The notes under the pieces were generated by a model. That model saw only the letters and a list, made by a program, of their open reading frames with translations, did not search any database and was not told the origin of the DNA. 64,000 nt of DNA, taken from the NCBI RefSeq assembly GCF_047948215.1, contig NC_134460.1:129743324-129807323 (forward strand). The letters run 5' to 3'. Both the position numbers and the translations under genes were made by a program. Shown here one piece after another: positions 11,461-24,745 of the stretch. Numbering within the stretch: position 1 is the stretch's first letter; each line of letters begins with the position of its first letter. The DNA is from Lycorma delicatula. Lineage: Eukaryota > Arthropoda > Insecta > Hemiptera > Fulgoridae.

Positions 11461-14400
11461 ATTCGTGATTCATGTATATTTTATAATTGTGTTCATTTTT
11501 ACGAAATTATATCTTATAATATTAGTCTACATTATTTTCTTTTTCAGTAGGTTTGTCACAGCAGTCACATAAATCATTTAATATTTTCTAAGTGACAATT
11601 AATTGAAGTATGTACTCATTTTTATTATTATTTTTTTTAAAGTAGTAATGAATTTTTCTGATGTTTATTATTACTATAACTGTCGATTAAATAACAAATA
11701 CAGTACACAAAATTTTTAGTAGTTGTATTATTTCAATAATTTTTAGGCTTTGGTAATTTATTTTTAACTAATCTAAAATTATTTCTGTTGTTCGTGTGGA
11801 CAGTTTGGTAACTTGACAGTATACCTTTATTAACCAAATTAAAAATGTATTATATCTTTGTTACTTGTTGACAGTTTAACTATTGAACTTTTTTTGAATT
11901 GTGTATGTTATGCTAATGAAGTAAAACTAATCATTTTAAAAGTTATTATATATTAAATTTTCTAGTTGTATTTACTGATGCAATTGTAAATTAAGTTTTG
12001 CTATAATGTATAGTAGCAAAATAAATAACAATTTTTTGTTACTTCATTACAATGAGTTATGTAGTAAAATTATGAAGATTGATCCAAACTTTTTAATAGC
12101 AACTGCATTTACACAAGTTTTCAGTTGTGCCCTGGTAACTTCAACAGTGACCTAATGTTATTTCAACTTCAATTTGGATTTCACAACTGCATAGTCAACT
12201 AAATTGTATTAGATACATAAATACAATTTATGTATCTACTTTAAAATCTTTAATTTTATTTTGGTTCTATTTTTAAATTTATCATCTTATGTTACCAAAA
12301 ATCTAGTTATCGATTTTAAAACAACTTTAAATCAAAATAATAAAATTTAACTATTAGTATTGTTTCTAAGTAATATTAGTTATCAGCATACCCATGTATA
12401 ATTTTGGGTGGAGAAAGGGATTTGACATTTAATAGTAGATTTTAGATATCTAATTGTGTGTAATATTTTTAAAATCATCAGATTGTTAATATTTATTAAT
12501 GCTTATTGCAAAATATTTTTCACTCAATACAGTAATATAAACTATAATTTTGTAATTCAGTTACAAAACACAACAATAAGCTACACAGTAAGCATAAAAC
12601 TGTTAAAAAATGTTTAACCTTTATAAATTAGGAATAATCTTTTTTTAAGAAACTAAAAAAATAATTTCACTGCAAGTTTTCCATCAGTATCGTGGCCTGT
12701 TTTGTGTCAGAAATATTTTTTTTAATAATCATTCCAAAGGTGACTATTGTGGCTTAAGTAATATAAAAATTTGACAAGGAAATCATCAAAAACAATCAAA
12801 AAAATATAAATTGAATTTTTTTATTTAATTAGAAAATGACATACTTTTAAAATTATAAAATTCTTATGTAACCCAAAAAAATTAAGTTGAAATATTTATT
12901 TTAGCTTCTTCTTAATTAAATTCTACACTATCATGAAGATAGCAAATTCTGCTGGTACCTGTAACTTTTTCTGTTTGTAAAGTTCGTAATGTTTGAAGTT
13001 TTTAAATTATTTCCCACTCTCATCTATATTGTTAAGTAGAACATCACTAATATTAAGCTTCATATCTTTTTTATTTGATTATTTAATTTTGCAGTTTTAC
13101 CCTATTTTATTATTAATTTCTTTCTTAACTGTGGCTGTTAGCAGTAGCTGTTGTTCAAATTACTCTTTTTATAGGTCTATGAAATTCAAGTGTCAAACAT
13201 TGTCTTTGAAAACATAGAAAGTCATCAGCTTTATCTGTCCATTTTTCCACTCTTGTTCCTGAGGTGTTTAATAATAACAGGTTTGTGGATCATCTCTATC
13301 TAAAGCAAAGGAGGACATAATTTCAGAATTGCAAAAAGTAATTCATATTTGGTGTTTCCAGTAATGTTAAATGTTGAAAACTGTAATTGTGAAAAAACTG
13401 TGACCAAGAGTTAGAAAAAGTAAGATGGTGTGTGTGTGTGTGTGTGTGTGTGCACGTGCGCATGCATGCATGCATGCCTGCCTGCCTGTGTTCATGTGCA
13501 TTGTACGTGTGATGGAACCACACAGTAAAACTAAATCCAACATATGAATCGTTGTATTATTCTTATTCTGAACTGACACCAGTCTAATGATGGTAAAAAG
13601 ATGATCAAATTACCTGATCATAATCAGTTGTATATTGTACAGATGACATGAGTTTTAACTTTAGTTTAAATATGAATTAAATTTTAATGCACATGGCATT
13701 ATCAAAATTCTTGTTCTAAAATTTTCAGTCCTTCTTGAGTGACTAGTGGTGTTGTTCACATCCAGTTGTTAGTTGATATTGCTGATATATTTATTTTTGA
13801 ATTGAGAAGAGACATTTAAAATGTAGCCAAAAGAAATTTTAAATTCGAGTTTTATCTATTTACATAATGTGTCAGAATGTTTATATACTTTATAACAAGT
13901 TTATTAAGATGTTATCCTTTGTGAGTATTTGTTAAAAAAAAATTATGGTTGTTGTCAAGGTTGGTGGATTTGTTATTGCATCAATGAGATAACTGGCTGT
14001 TGTTGATTCTGTTGCTATGGATGACTAAATATTCATTGTGACTTTGAAATTTTGTCTCATTTGACTAATGCAGAAAATTTTGTTATCAAAGCAAGTCACT
14101 TTTATATATAAAAATGAATATATTATATTCATTGTGTATATTATTTATAGACACAATTTTACCATTGTTTTTTCATGATTAATGTGTAGTGGTTTGTTTT
14201 ATTATATTTATTATTCTAAAACCACATTATATCAACATTTTAAAACTTTTGAACTATTTGATTATTTGTTGATGTGATGTATTTTTTGGTTTTCTTCTGT
14301 TTATTTTGTGTGCTAGTGTTAGAATTTTTTTATAATGTTAAATTATAATTGTGCACTATTGGGTTCTACTACATGGTTTATGTAAGCATGTTCTAAAAAC

Positions 14401-16150
14401 AATTTTATGTGAGGTATTACTAATAAGAAGTATGTTGTCATTAGGTTTCTTATACTTTTATAATTGTGTTTTTGTTGATTGCTTTTTGTGATGGTACGTA
14501 AGAACATATATTTGTTTATTGTGTTTGTTAACAGTTGTAAAATTTAATTTGTTTTGTGTTCTGTTGGTATATATTAATAATTGTTATTGCCTTATGTTGC
14601 CTTAATACAAGATAGATTGGTTCGTCATCATTTATCTGTGCTAGTATATTTTTTTAAGAGCATATTTATTGTTTATGATTATGTGTATCTGTTCTGTGTG
14701 TTGCTGAAAGATTTTTGCCAGGTTGCTATAAATAGGGGAGTCCACAGGATGGCCATCAGATTTTGTGTAATTTTTTTTTCATATAAAGTATTTTGTAAAG
14801 TTGTATTTTTAATTTTTTTTTTTTAAATATGTTGGTCTGGTATTTTAGTTTGTTTTTGAGAATGGAAAGTGTTTATATCACTAGGATGATAATGTATAGA
14901 ATTGTTTACATTAAGTGATGCTAAAGTTGAATTACTAGGTATACTGATATTTTTTCTCTTGTTTTTTAGGTCTGTGCAGTTTTTATGTATGTGTTATGTT
15001 TATTTATTTTCTAATAACCTTATCCTGTATTGGGCAAGCTTATAAGTAATAGTATTTTGGTAATATTTGATGTGGCCCATAGTTTTCATTTAAAAGGTCT
15101 ATAGTTTTAAATAATTCACAAATGTGTTTTTAGTAATCTGATCACCAGTTGTACTTCCCACACATAGAGTGAAATATTTGAGACAGATTTGCCTTTTAAA
15201 ATATGTAGCCTGATGAGGAAATTTTGGAAGACTAGTATATTTTATGCTAAAATAATACATTTGTACTCTTGCCCAATTTTTTCTAATTTTACTAAAAAAA
15301 ATAGCATTTTTTGTGTGCTGGAAATTTTACTCATTAATTTTTTCCTGTTTTTACAATAAAAAATTTTATATTAAAGTCACATAATCTCATAAAAAGCCAT
15401 TTTGTAAATCTATACTTTTTTCCATTTTCATTGCTCAAAATATCCTAACTTTCAGTATCTGCTCGATTGATTTTATGAAATCACTTGTTTATTAAAATTA
15501 AATCCTTTTAAAACATAGTGAATCATCTAAAAAGAGTTATTATAAGGAAAAATACAAAATATTTCACACAACTCTTCGTAGCTGAACCATGATTTTTCAT
15601 TATGTTTTCTAAAAAAAAATATTATACTTTCATTACTGAAAGATGTAAAAACAGTTTAAAAGATAGTAAAATCTTTATATCTACAATGCAGACATTTTAT
15701 TCTACAGCTAGATTTTACTGCTGAAATAAATAATGAGGTAGCATTTTTTGTTGCAGTAATACTTCTAATTGTAACAAATTTCAAAAAAGCAGCGCATTGG
15801 AAATTAGTTATATAACCAGAACTGATTTGTAAATTTAAAAGAGTAGTTCCTTAAGTGCTTGATTGAGAATCATATAAAAATATGATAGCACATTAACAAT
15901 TTTTATTTTTGAATGCAACGCATTTTGCATCTAGGATATGAATTAATACTAAACTACACAAAACACTAGTATTAAAGTAGAAAATAATTAAAATTTGACT
16001 AACATTACTTTTTGGGAAAGAAGAATGTTGATTTCCCAGTCCGACTTCTTATAAAAAACAGTAAAAAAAAAAATAATTGAAAATACAGTATTATTTAAAA
16101 TTTTTAAATTCTAGTATCCATAATTTACCTTAATTAAAAATTACATTACA
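11461..16150. other. T/G-rich non-coding DNA
   Basis: Long stretch rich in T and G on the plus strand, resembling intron sequence. The open frames at 12993-13217 and 14581-14826 are T-rich and hydrophobic by composition only. No exon is recognised. Confidence 0.4.
13428..13490 (+). repeat. Compound microsatellite (TG)n-(CATG)n-(CCTG)n
   Basis: A TG run (13428-13452) is followed by gcatgcatgcatgc and then cctgcctgcctg. The frames across it encode only simple repeats. Confidence 0.9.
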
Positions 16151-16158
16151 GTCTTTTA

Positions 16159-16260
16159 AACAGTGAGAAGCATTTGTTCTCAAAGTGGGCAATAGTGCCC
16201 CCTTGAGGGCGCTGGAGGCTTTCAGGGAGGATGGTAGAAGGCCTACAGATAATTAGGGGC
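16159..16260. mobile_element. hAT-like terminal fragment
   Basis: CAGTG followed by a segment containing tctcaaagtgggcaatagtg and ccccttgagggcgctgg resembles the outer end of hAT-type DNA transposons, which often start CAGTG and carry a GGGC/GCCC-rich subterminal hairpin. No matching far end or transposase is visible nearby. Confidence 0.35.
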
Positions 16261-16953
16261 ATTGAGGCAGTCTAGGAAGGCCATGGTTGATTTAAAAAAA
16301 GGTGGATATTTCAAACTAAAATTAAATACCTAACACTAGTACAAAAAATTAAAGGGACACGTATATTTTATGATAAAAAATGATTATATTTAGCTACTTT
16401 AACTTTGCATCCAAGAGGCTTACAAATAAAAAAAGATTAAAGCTTGAATACTCTACTTTTTGACAGTACACTTAAAATTTAAAAAATCATCAAATTAAAA
16501 AAAAAATTCAGTGAGAAGAAGAGTTTTAAAAATTTGAAAGTTTTTCTTTCAAATTTCACACATGGGGGAAACAAGTTTTTTCAGTAAACTACATTAAAAT
16601 AGTTTAAAAGCTAAGATTTTAGATTTACTTTTTTCTTTAAGTCTCTACGATTTTTCTGAACCAAAATATTCCACTTTAAAGAGAAAAGGCCACTTTTGTC
16701 TTTAATACTGCTATCTCCCGATGTAAGCAACATATTGATAAAAATAAATATAAAAAAATACTTCCAAATATGATTAAATATGCATTTTAATTGGTCTCAT
16801 TTAAAATGTAAGTTTCAACTAATAAATAGGATATGCTACATTTAAAAATAATACTTGCAATTGCTGTTTTTAAGAGTGCATCTTATTTTTGTTATTATTT
16901 GAATTTTTGTTATTATTGAATTATCGTATTTTTTTTTTACAATCAGAGGTTAT
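16261..16953. other. AT-rich DNA, nothing recognised
   Basis: No coding signal or recognised repeat. Confidence 0.5.
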
Positions 16954-18376
16954 TAATTATTAATAAATCAATATATTTAAATTAAAAAAAAGGAGATGAA
17001 GTCTGATTTGAACAGATGTGCCTTCCCAATATCCAAATATTTCATTAATTAGAATTTTATTTGGCTATAATTCTGGAACCAATGAAAATAAGTACCACTT
17101 ATGATATATGTTGTTGAAAAGCTCTCAATGAGGGCTTGTTACTGAAGTTAAGAAAAAGTCCAAAATCCAATTTTTTTGGATTTTCGGCTTTTCTGGATAC
17201 TTTTGGTCGAATCAATTGCAATCAAAGGGGAGATGCACAACTAGATGTTACAACATTACTAAATCCAAAATTTCAACATCCTACAGCTAATCGTTTTTTA
17301 GTTATGCAAGATACATACATTTGTATGTATAGATGTCATACCAAAACTAGTCAAAATGGATTCGGGGATGGTCGAAATGTATATTTCTGTTGAAATTTGA
17401 AAACCAAAATTTTTTGCAATCACAATACTTCCTTTACTTCATACAAAAAGTGAAAAGAGTACAAAATAAAATTAAAAAGTAAATAAATGCAAAGTAGACT
17501 GTAGAGTGTATGTAACTGATTTAAAAATTGTTCTGTATTACTTTTATTTTGGCTGTTCGTAGATTCCAATCGGGACATTTAAATTAATATTATATGTATT
17601 ATTTATTACTTTGGTTTAAGGTAAGTTTTGGATGACAAACATATTCTTTCCAATTCTTTTTTTTTCTTTTTCTTTGTGTGTGAAATAAGACATTTCACAT
17701 AATAGGAACTGGTGCCTTATTATGAGATAATGTTGCCCACCACTGGTACTGTAACTAGGTTATGATTGTATTGTTGACTAGTACATATAATGCTGCTTTG
17801 ATAGTATATTATTTTTTAATAGTACATTTATATTTTTGATAGCATATTAATCTGCCCTCTGATAGTATTTTACTGATCTAGGTCATATCTGATAGCTGGC
17901 TGTCATAGGACTACTAATATAATATCAGATAACTTTATTACTTGCTTGTACAAAGTAAAGGAAGAATTGTGATAGTGAAAAATTTTGGTTTTCAGATTTC
18001 AATGGAAATATCCATTTTGACCATCCCTGAACCCATTTTGACTAGTTTTGTCATGACGTCTGTACGTATGTATGTTTGTATTATGTATCTCGTATAACTT
18101 AAAAACGATTAGCTGAAGGATGTTGAAAAGTGTCCAAAAAAGCCAAAAATTCAAAAAAATTTGGATTTTGCCCTTTTTCTCTAAACTTCAATAATAAGCC
18201 CGATATATCATAACTCATACTTATTTTCATTGGTTCCAGAGTTATAGCCAAATAAAATTTTAATTAATAATATTTGGATCTTACAAGGGGTAGGCACATC
18301 GGTTCAAATCAGACTTCATCTTCCTTTTTTTAACTTTTTTTTTAAATTTAATTATATTGATTTATTAATAACACAG
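16954..18376. repeat. Large inverted repeat of a repeat unit (fold-back)
   Basis: The left arm (about 16954-17455) and the right arm (about 17945-18376) are the same sequence in opposite orientation, joined by about 490 bp. Matching landmarks are the outer ends (ttattaataaatcaatat), gatgaagtctgatttgaac, ttctggaaccaatgaaaata, aacgattagctg and gaccatcccyga. The left arm carries a segment around 17205-17280 that the right arm lacks. The open frame at 17136-17393 lies inside the arm and is not a gene. The unit looks like a non-autonomous interspersed repeat. Confidence 0.75.
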
Positions 18377-20275
18377 ACAGACAACAAAAAAATTAATGTT
18401 TCTCTAAGTGTAATACTATTTCTTGAATTTTTTGTATATGTTACAGATCTGTAAATACAATTTTTTTATCACCCTTAGTTTTAAATAAATTACACTTCAA
18501 AAAAAATTAAGGAAAAATATAGTTAAAATCTGTAAAATTTTTCATTTTGCATGGCCATACCTGTGTTAGAATGATTTCACTGATGCTTTTATTTTATAAA
18601 TAGCCTCAGGCATATCCCGAATTAATGTCCAACAGTAATTGGTTAGCATGTTAGTATTCCATTTCCCTTTATAGCAGCTTTCCTTCATCAAAATCTCTTG
18701 GTGGAAACATTCACAGTGTTCCTCACATCTCCAAGGTTGTCCGGTAAAAAATCCAGATGTGAGGAGAGGAAATGTATTTTCAAAGACATATTACATCTCG
18801 TACCTCTGTATGAAGTAAGAAGTTGATTCACAGTATCGTGCTAATTGTTGGATTTTTGTTTGCCAAGAAAATGTTTGCAAATGTCTTTAAATGAAGCCCA
18901 AGCTACACGTTCTACATTATTTAACATTGAGTAAAATAAATCATCTTTGACCAGCTCTCTTATTTGAGGACCAACAAATGTTCCTTCTTTAATTTTTCCT
19001 TCACTTATATTCAAAAGTTTTTGCCTGATGTACAAAGATCTGGGACTCTCCTTCTTCATTTTTTTTACAGAATTTTTCATTAGGCCTAGCCTGATTTGGA
19101 GAGGGGGTAAAAATATTTTTTTGGGTTCAAATAAGGGCTCATGAATAATATTCTTCCCATATATTGTTAAGTTATCTCGTTTCTTCCACTCTTTGATAAC
19201 ATATTGTTTATCCCTAGTTTTATTTTTTTAAAGTAAATTTCAACCTTGCAGGCCTGATCTTAACAGTTCAGCTTAATTTTTTGATAAATTTAAACCCCTA
19301 ACCAAGTCATTTAATTCACCTTGTAATATAAGATGTGGTTTATTGGAAGATAATTTAAAATCAAAATCATTTTTGTCTTCTCCAGTACTGCCTGATTCTT
19401 CATCGCTGCTTTTGAAACATACATTCACAGGTGGCTCAGAAACTGGAATAATTTCACTGTGAGGTACAGGCCTGATGGCAGATTGCAATGAAGGATAGAT
19501 TAGATTTTTTAGAAATTCCAGATACACTTGTTAAACAAAAGTAACAACCAGTTACATAATCCTTTGTTTCACACCAAACCATAGGTACACCAAATGGCAA
19601 AGCTTTCCGTGTACCTTTCAGCCATCCTCTTAAATATACAGAACAATTACTGCATATTATATAAGGAGCTCACGTCTTATCCTGATCACCAGTTTTACAC
19701 TGAAAATGCAAATGATATGTTTTTTTTAATAATAGGTGTAATGTTTTTTATATCTGATTTCACGGTAAACTCACCACATACATAAAAAAAGGCATCCACA
19801 TCATTTATACAATTTTGAGGCATTATGACACTGCACTGTTAAACTGACAGTAATAAGTCTGAACAAAATTAATTCATTTCTAAATCCAGTGCTTAATTCA
19901 AACAACACAGCTACATGTTTTGACCTGCACAGACATGATTAATCTTGTCCATGAAGGCTCACTCTTCAGTATTAGATATACTGTCATAATATGTGACTAT
20001 GATATGATTTAATTCTTTGTCTAGTACTATTTATTTATAGTTTACAAATTATGTACACAAAGTAAAACAATAAAAAATGAGCTAACAAAATACGATATAG
20101 GAGCTTAAAATGCCAACTGTATGTTGAAAGTGAAAAAAAATCCTTTAATTAAAATTTAATTTTTTTTCAAAAGTGGTGGGTGACAGAAAGATTCTGAGTT
20201 CATATTTGTTTTCAACATCAAAAAACAGATTAAAATCATGTATCGCATGTTAGAAAACAAAAATGATGTTTATCA
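18377..20275 (-). pseudogene. Repeated-protein element, copy A (broken)
   Basis: This copy matches 60490-62356 in inverse orientation over about 1.9 kb, including non-coding flanks. It decodes on the minus strand into broken pieces. A middle piece (19273-19527) has an acidic SSDEES stretch and ends LNDLVRGLNLS. A C-terminal piece (18841-19080) has EGTFVGPQIREL and WASFKDICKHFLG. Further downstream remnants read like a Tyr/Trp-rich C terminus (near 18600-18700). I recall similar sequences as an abundant unnamed protein family in arthropod genomes, probably transposon-encoded, but I cannot name the superfamily. Several frameshifts and a missing central part make it a pseudogene. Confidence 0.6.
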
Positions 20276-21235
20276 ATGTTATTAACCTCTCATTGTAAAA
20301 ATATTTTTATGGTGAATAATAATTCAATAATAACAAAAAAATATGAAAAATTATCAGAAGTTTTTAATGAAATATAATTTTATGTACTTCTCATTTTTTA
20401 AAAATGTAATTTAATATGCGTACAAGAAAGTCATCTGTTGCCCACATCAGATTTTTATTATGTTTAGTTTAATTAAAAATGTTCTGTTTGTTTTTAAATT
20501 TACTGTCCTTATCTACTTTTCATCTGATATTTATTTCTACTGGATACAACAAGTTCCCTTCTATGTTGAGTTGTTATTGACATGTTTCACATTCTGCAGT
20601 TTAAACCATAAATTTTGATGTTATATAATACAAAATTAATGAGAACAATAATAAAATGCGTAATGTTTAAAATGTTATGAATTTATATAAAATAATTTAA
20701 TTAAGATATATTATTGTTGATGTAAAAAAAATTATTTTAATAATTTATAAAAATTGTATTTAATGTAGTCTGTGTATAACTTTAATTGTATTAAATCATT
20801 TTAACCTCTAGATGTTACAACCACCAAGAACCCTTTTGTATTGAGTGGTACTTTCACCAGGTTTACTGCATTGTAATTTCATATTATTGAAATTGAATGT
20901 TATTATGGAGTGTGTAATACTTTGATATGAATAAAAGTTTTATCCTCTTTTAGCCATGGTTAAGAGTTAATAATGTAGTGAACCTGCAAAAGCACCACTT
21001 GATATTGGTGAGTGTTCTTGTGGGTTTTGAATTCTATTTGATCATTAGCATAACCCTTGGTTATAAAAGTATAATGAAAATTCAATTAAATATACATTAT
21101 AATTATACAGTGATCGGTTCATGCATCCTAGTGACATAGTGGTGGTGATGTATATGAGTACCTAAGGTAAAATGGCATCATTCAGATTTATTTTAAAATA
21201 AATAAATGTATATTTTATACAATTTTAAAATAACA
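20276..21235. other. AT-rich DNA, nothing recognised
   Basis: No coding signal or recognised repeat. Confidence 0.5.
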
Positions 21236-22375
21236 CTTTCTAAAAGCCTAAAACTTCCATGCAGCTAGTTCACATTCGCTAAGTTTATCGTCAAAAGTTG
21301 AGGCCTTAAGCAGTTTCTTGATTTGCAGACCAATGAATACCCTTCTTGAGCTTACCAAAACTCAATTTAGGAAAACTTATGTATAAATGATTTAATCTTG
21401 GTCTCTCTCTTTGCCTAGTGTCTTTACAAAACTTTTCATGATCCAAATTTTATGTAATATGGCAGCAATATGATTTTACCACTCTATTAATGATGAATGC
21501 TTTACATTTTTTCTCCAGCCACAAAGTTCTGCTACAATGGCCAGTTCTTTACTTAGTAATTACTTTTTTAATCATGACTACCCCAAAGACAAAGAAAAAA
21601 ACAGTATTTTGTAAACCCACCTTCTAAACCAAGAAGTAATGAAACAGTTTTCAGATCATTGCAAATTTGCCACATATACTCTTTGTATTTTACTTTTTCT
21701 AATATTGATGCCATAGTTTCATACATTTCTTTCATGTCAATACATGATCTAATGGAATCGATGGCTGTTTGTTACCATTATGCAATAAAACTGCTTTTAT
21801 TCTAGACCCCAGAAGTTCAGCTTGCTGGTTTAATAACTTTAAATCATAAACTAAAACATTAAGTTTGTGTTGTTGAATTAAATGAAGATATTTCTCATCA
21901 GATGTAAGAAGAAATCTTTCAACATTCTCTACATCATCTGCTTCATTTTCAGATTGTTCTTCAATCAATGTCGGATTAGATGGTGATACAGGTACAGGTA
22001 ATTCCTCTCCATGTGGAACTAGTTTTCGAGCTGAGGATACATTGCATATTTTTTGAACTTTCTATTTTTGAATGAAAATCCAATTAAAATCCAAGGGTCA
22101 TGCCAAACCACTGGTACAGTAAATGGCATAGTTCTTTGTTTCCTCTTCAATTATTCAGTTAGTTAAATAATATAAGATGCCCAGATTTTATCTTGATCCT
22201 CAACTGCATAATCAAAATAAAATTTATAAGCTGTTTTTATCAATTCAAAGATAGTGTTTCTTTGAGATTTAGGTGTAAATTTACCACAGACGTAACAAAA
22301 CTTGTCTGGATGTTTTAACATCCTTGAACTTTTGCAGAAGCCATGTTGTACCAAATATAAATGAGAAAATCACTT
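21236..22375 (-). pseudogene. Repeated-protein element, copy B (broken)
   Basis: Minus-strand remnants belong to the same family as copy A but keep the centre that A has lost. An N-terminal piece (22163-22354) has FCYVCGKFTPKSQR and DQDKIWA. The next (21732-21968) has LLNQQAELLGSR fused to KAVLLHNGNKQPSIPLDH, an apparent internal deletion. Further pieces toward 21240 read KSFVKTLGKE and GLQIKKLL. The C-X2-C motif near the N terminus may bind a metal. Stops and frameshifts are numerous, and it lacks the long flanks shared by copies A and C. Confidence 0.6.
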
Positions 22376-23000
22376 TTGTATTATAAATAATTGATGAAGA
22401 TATAGCACTAATAACTTTGTGAAATACAACACACAGTATAGACAAGTGAAGCTAGACTGAATAAGATTTTAAGCTCTGTAGTAGGCTACAACAGATGTCT
22501 GTATGATGTCATCATACAACATGTTTGTACGATGACAAACATGCAATAATATATGCATATTATTATCCTCTGCTTCTCATCATACAGTGTATATATGTTT
22601 TTAATGTTTCTTTATTAAGCATTTGTGCATATTGTTTAAAATTAAAAATACAGAAACTATTCTTAATTGTAACAAGTGGGTAATCAAAATGAGTTTATTA
22701 TAAAAAAAATTTACAAATTTACGATTTATGTAAACTTTTTACTTGGTAACACAATTTGAAATCAGCACCCAAATTACAGTGAGTAAAGTTGTGTAACATT
22801 TTAAATACGAATTTTGTGTTGACTAGTGTTATTATTGTATTTATGGTTGTAACATAATTTATTGTAGAGCCATAATAATTTGAGGTAAACAGGGTCAAGA
22901 AATTATCAAATTGAGTTCATACTCAATGGAAAAATATTGATATAATGAAAAATATAAGAATTTCCAAAAAAATAAAATTTTGTATAAACTTTATATTTAT
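22376..23000. other. AT-rich DNA with clustered dyads at 22501-22564
   Basis: Three adjacent short inverted repeats are listed separately. The rest is AT-rich and non-coding. Confidence 0.5.
22501..22564. repeat. Three consecutive short palindromes
   Basis: 22501-22517 has 8-bp arms with a 1-base spacer. 22520-22543 has 9-bp arms (catgtttgt / acaaacatg). 22545-22564 has 8-bp arms (aataatat / atattatt). All three are exact. Confidence 0.8.
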
Positions 23001-23039
23001 GCTATACTTAGTCGACTAAAGTTTATTCATATATTTCAA

Positions 23040-24620
23040 GCATCTTTTTTCTCTGTGGTAGTAATTTGTTGCTCCAATATCACACAATAATCATTTTAAC
23101 TGCAATTCTTGCTGTTTTATATAGACGTGGTTTGTCCCTAATTCTCCAACCCCCTCTCTGTTTTAAATATTTTTTCTATTTCATTGTCTGCCATTTCTTT
23201 AGAGCTGCCAAAACCAATTATTATCTTAATATTTAATACTTTGAGCCAGGATTTTTGAGGATCCATTATCAGGTAACACTAATGGTTCAATGTTTACAGT
23301 ATGCCGCAGAAGCGAATGCCCACAATTGTTAATTTTTCAGAATTGTTATTAAGGTACTATCCTCCTTAATGTGATCTTTGAGAGCTTCTCTCGTATTTGT
23401 TAGCAGCAGAATACCTGAGCAGAATGTGCACTAGCAATTCATCCTTGCTGCAACTCCTGTAGACCAAGGAATCTTTTAAGTGGAATTGGAGGAGATTTTG
23501 TCCAGTAACAATGTGGCCGAAGCCAGCTCTAGTTGCAAATGTGGTAGTGGCCCTTGGTACATTCTAGTATAGTACCAAATCAATAGGTCTTCATTGAGTT
23601 TCATATATATGTCGGCCTGTGTCCCCTGTTCTCCATTTTATACCTAAGTGGCTTTGAGTGTGCAGGCAGCTGCATTCCTGCAAGGAATGCAGCTTGGAAT
23701 TCCTTGCCTGCAAGGAATGCTTTGGTCAGGGAGTACTGAGAAGTTGGACCATATGCATATTTGCTGCAGCTTTTGCAATTTTATCATTCTACTTGTTACC
23801 TAATACCTTAGTGTGCAGCTCTCCTGTAGAAGATCACTCTTGATTCTTTCTTTTATATTTGTATCAAGGTGGACTTAATTTCTGGTATTCAGAAAGAGTA
23901 CTCTCCAGGATCCACCTTCTTTAGAAATTCATTGTTAATTTAGAGTCTATAAGGACGCAGATATTCACAGCATTAAATATCAGGTATCTTGTCAGGCTGC
24001 AGCAGTCATGACCAGGAGTTCAGCATTTATGTTAGAAGTTGAGTTCTGGAGCTATAATAGTGATCATCTGTGTTCTCCATATAATACCCAACACCAAATT
24101 TGGCTTTGGTTAGATCCACCAACCCATCAGTGTAGATTTTTATGAACCCATCATATTTTTTACTAGCATTTCAAAAGTCTCTTGCCTTAGAGTTTCTACT
24201 GTTTCAGACTTACTCATTTTCATATGGAATTCCAGTTTCACTACCTCCTAAGGTTGCTCTGTATAGAAAATAGGAATTTACTCAGGAGTCACTGTAGACA
24301 TTGTCTGCACTATTGTTTTCACACTGTTAGTAAAGGAGTGCTTTATTCCTTCAACACATCGTCAACACTGAAGCGAGTGACTCTTTGGCAACCTTTAGAT
24401 ACACAGTTCTTTGTTCCAGATCTGTCTACTTATGAACAAGTCCAGTGGCTTCACCCTGAGCTCAATCTCCACAGTCATGATGAGTGTGGTTTTAGGGGAA
24501 TCCAAACAAAATCTCAGTGCTGTGGATTGTATTAGCTGGAGCTTATTTATATGCAAGGCATGACAGATCCCAAAACTTTGCTGTAATAAGTCATCTTGGA
24601 CCTAATATACACATTGCTAA
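23040..24620 (-). pseudogene. LINE fossil: end of RT, RNase H and C-terminal tail
   Basis: The minus strand decodes in broken frames into the 3' half of a non-LTR retrotransposon polyprotein. From about 24560 downward come a post-RT thumb-like segment (INKLQLIQSTALRFCLDSP, IELRVKPLD) and an RNase H domain. In that domain the first catalytic Asp sits in IKIYTDGL (around 24140), the Glu in NAELLVM and the third acidic residue in CVLIDSK. A tail then has TGQNLLQFHLKDS and a ruined Cys/His region (around 23420-23520). Stops interrupt every domain. The domain order fits RNase H-bearing LINEs of the I/R1/Jockey group. The 5' half is absent and the 3' limit is approximate. Confidence 0.7.
23670..23720. 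repeat. Quasi-palindrome with repeated 14-mer
   Basis: ctgcattcct and aggaatgcag flank gca at 23670-23692. The 14-mer cctgcaaggaatgc occurs at 23677-23690 and again at 23707-23720. It lies within the LINE fossil. Confidence 0.8.
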
Positions 24621-24644
24621 AACATTTTTAGCATTGAAGTGTCA

Positions 24645-24745
24645 GCTTCCCATTGTTACTAGGACTTGAACTTTGGAACTCTCGACTTCGAAATCAGCTG
24701 ATTTGCAAAGACTCATTTACCACTAGACCAACCCAGTGGTGGCTA
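24645..24745 (-). repeat. SINE-B head
   Basis: On the minus strand: gggttggtctagtggtaaat (A-box-like), then aatcagctgatttcgaagtc and a B-box-like gttcaagtcctagtaac. This is a tRNA-like SINE head without its 3' body. It is not a functional tRNA: no acceptor stem closes. Confidence 0.6.

Noticed and set aside
13323..13579. Two overlapping minus-strand frames with His/Thr runs
   Set aside because: Translate the compound microsatellite.
14581..14826. 81-codon hydrophobic open frame
   Set aside because: Phe/Ile/Val-rich from T-rich DNA; no recognised domain.
17136..17393. 85-codon open frame
   Set aside because: Lies inside the inverted-repeat arm; the other arm does not preserve the frame.
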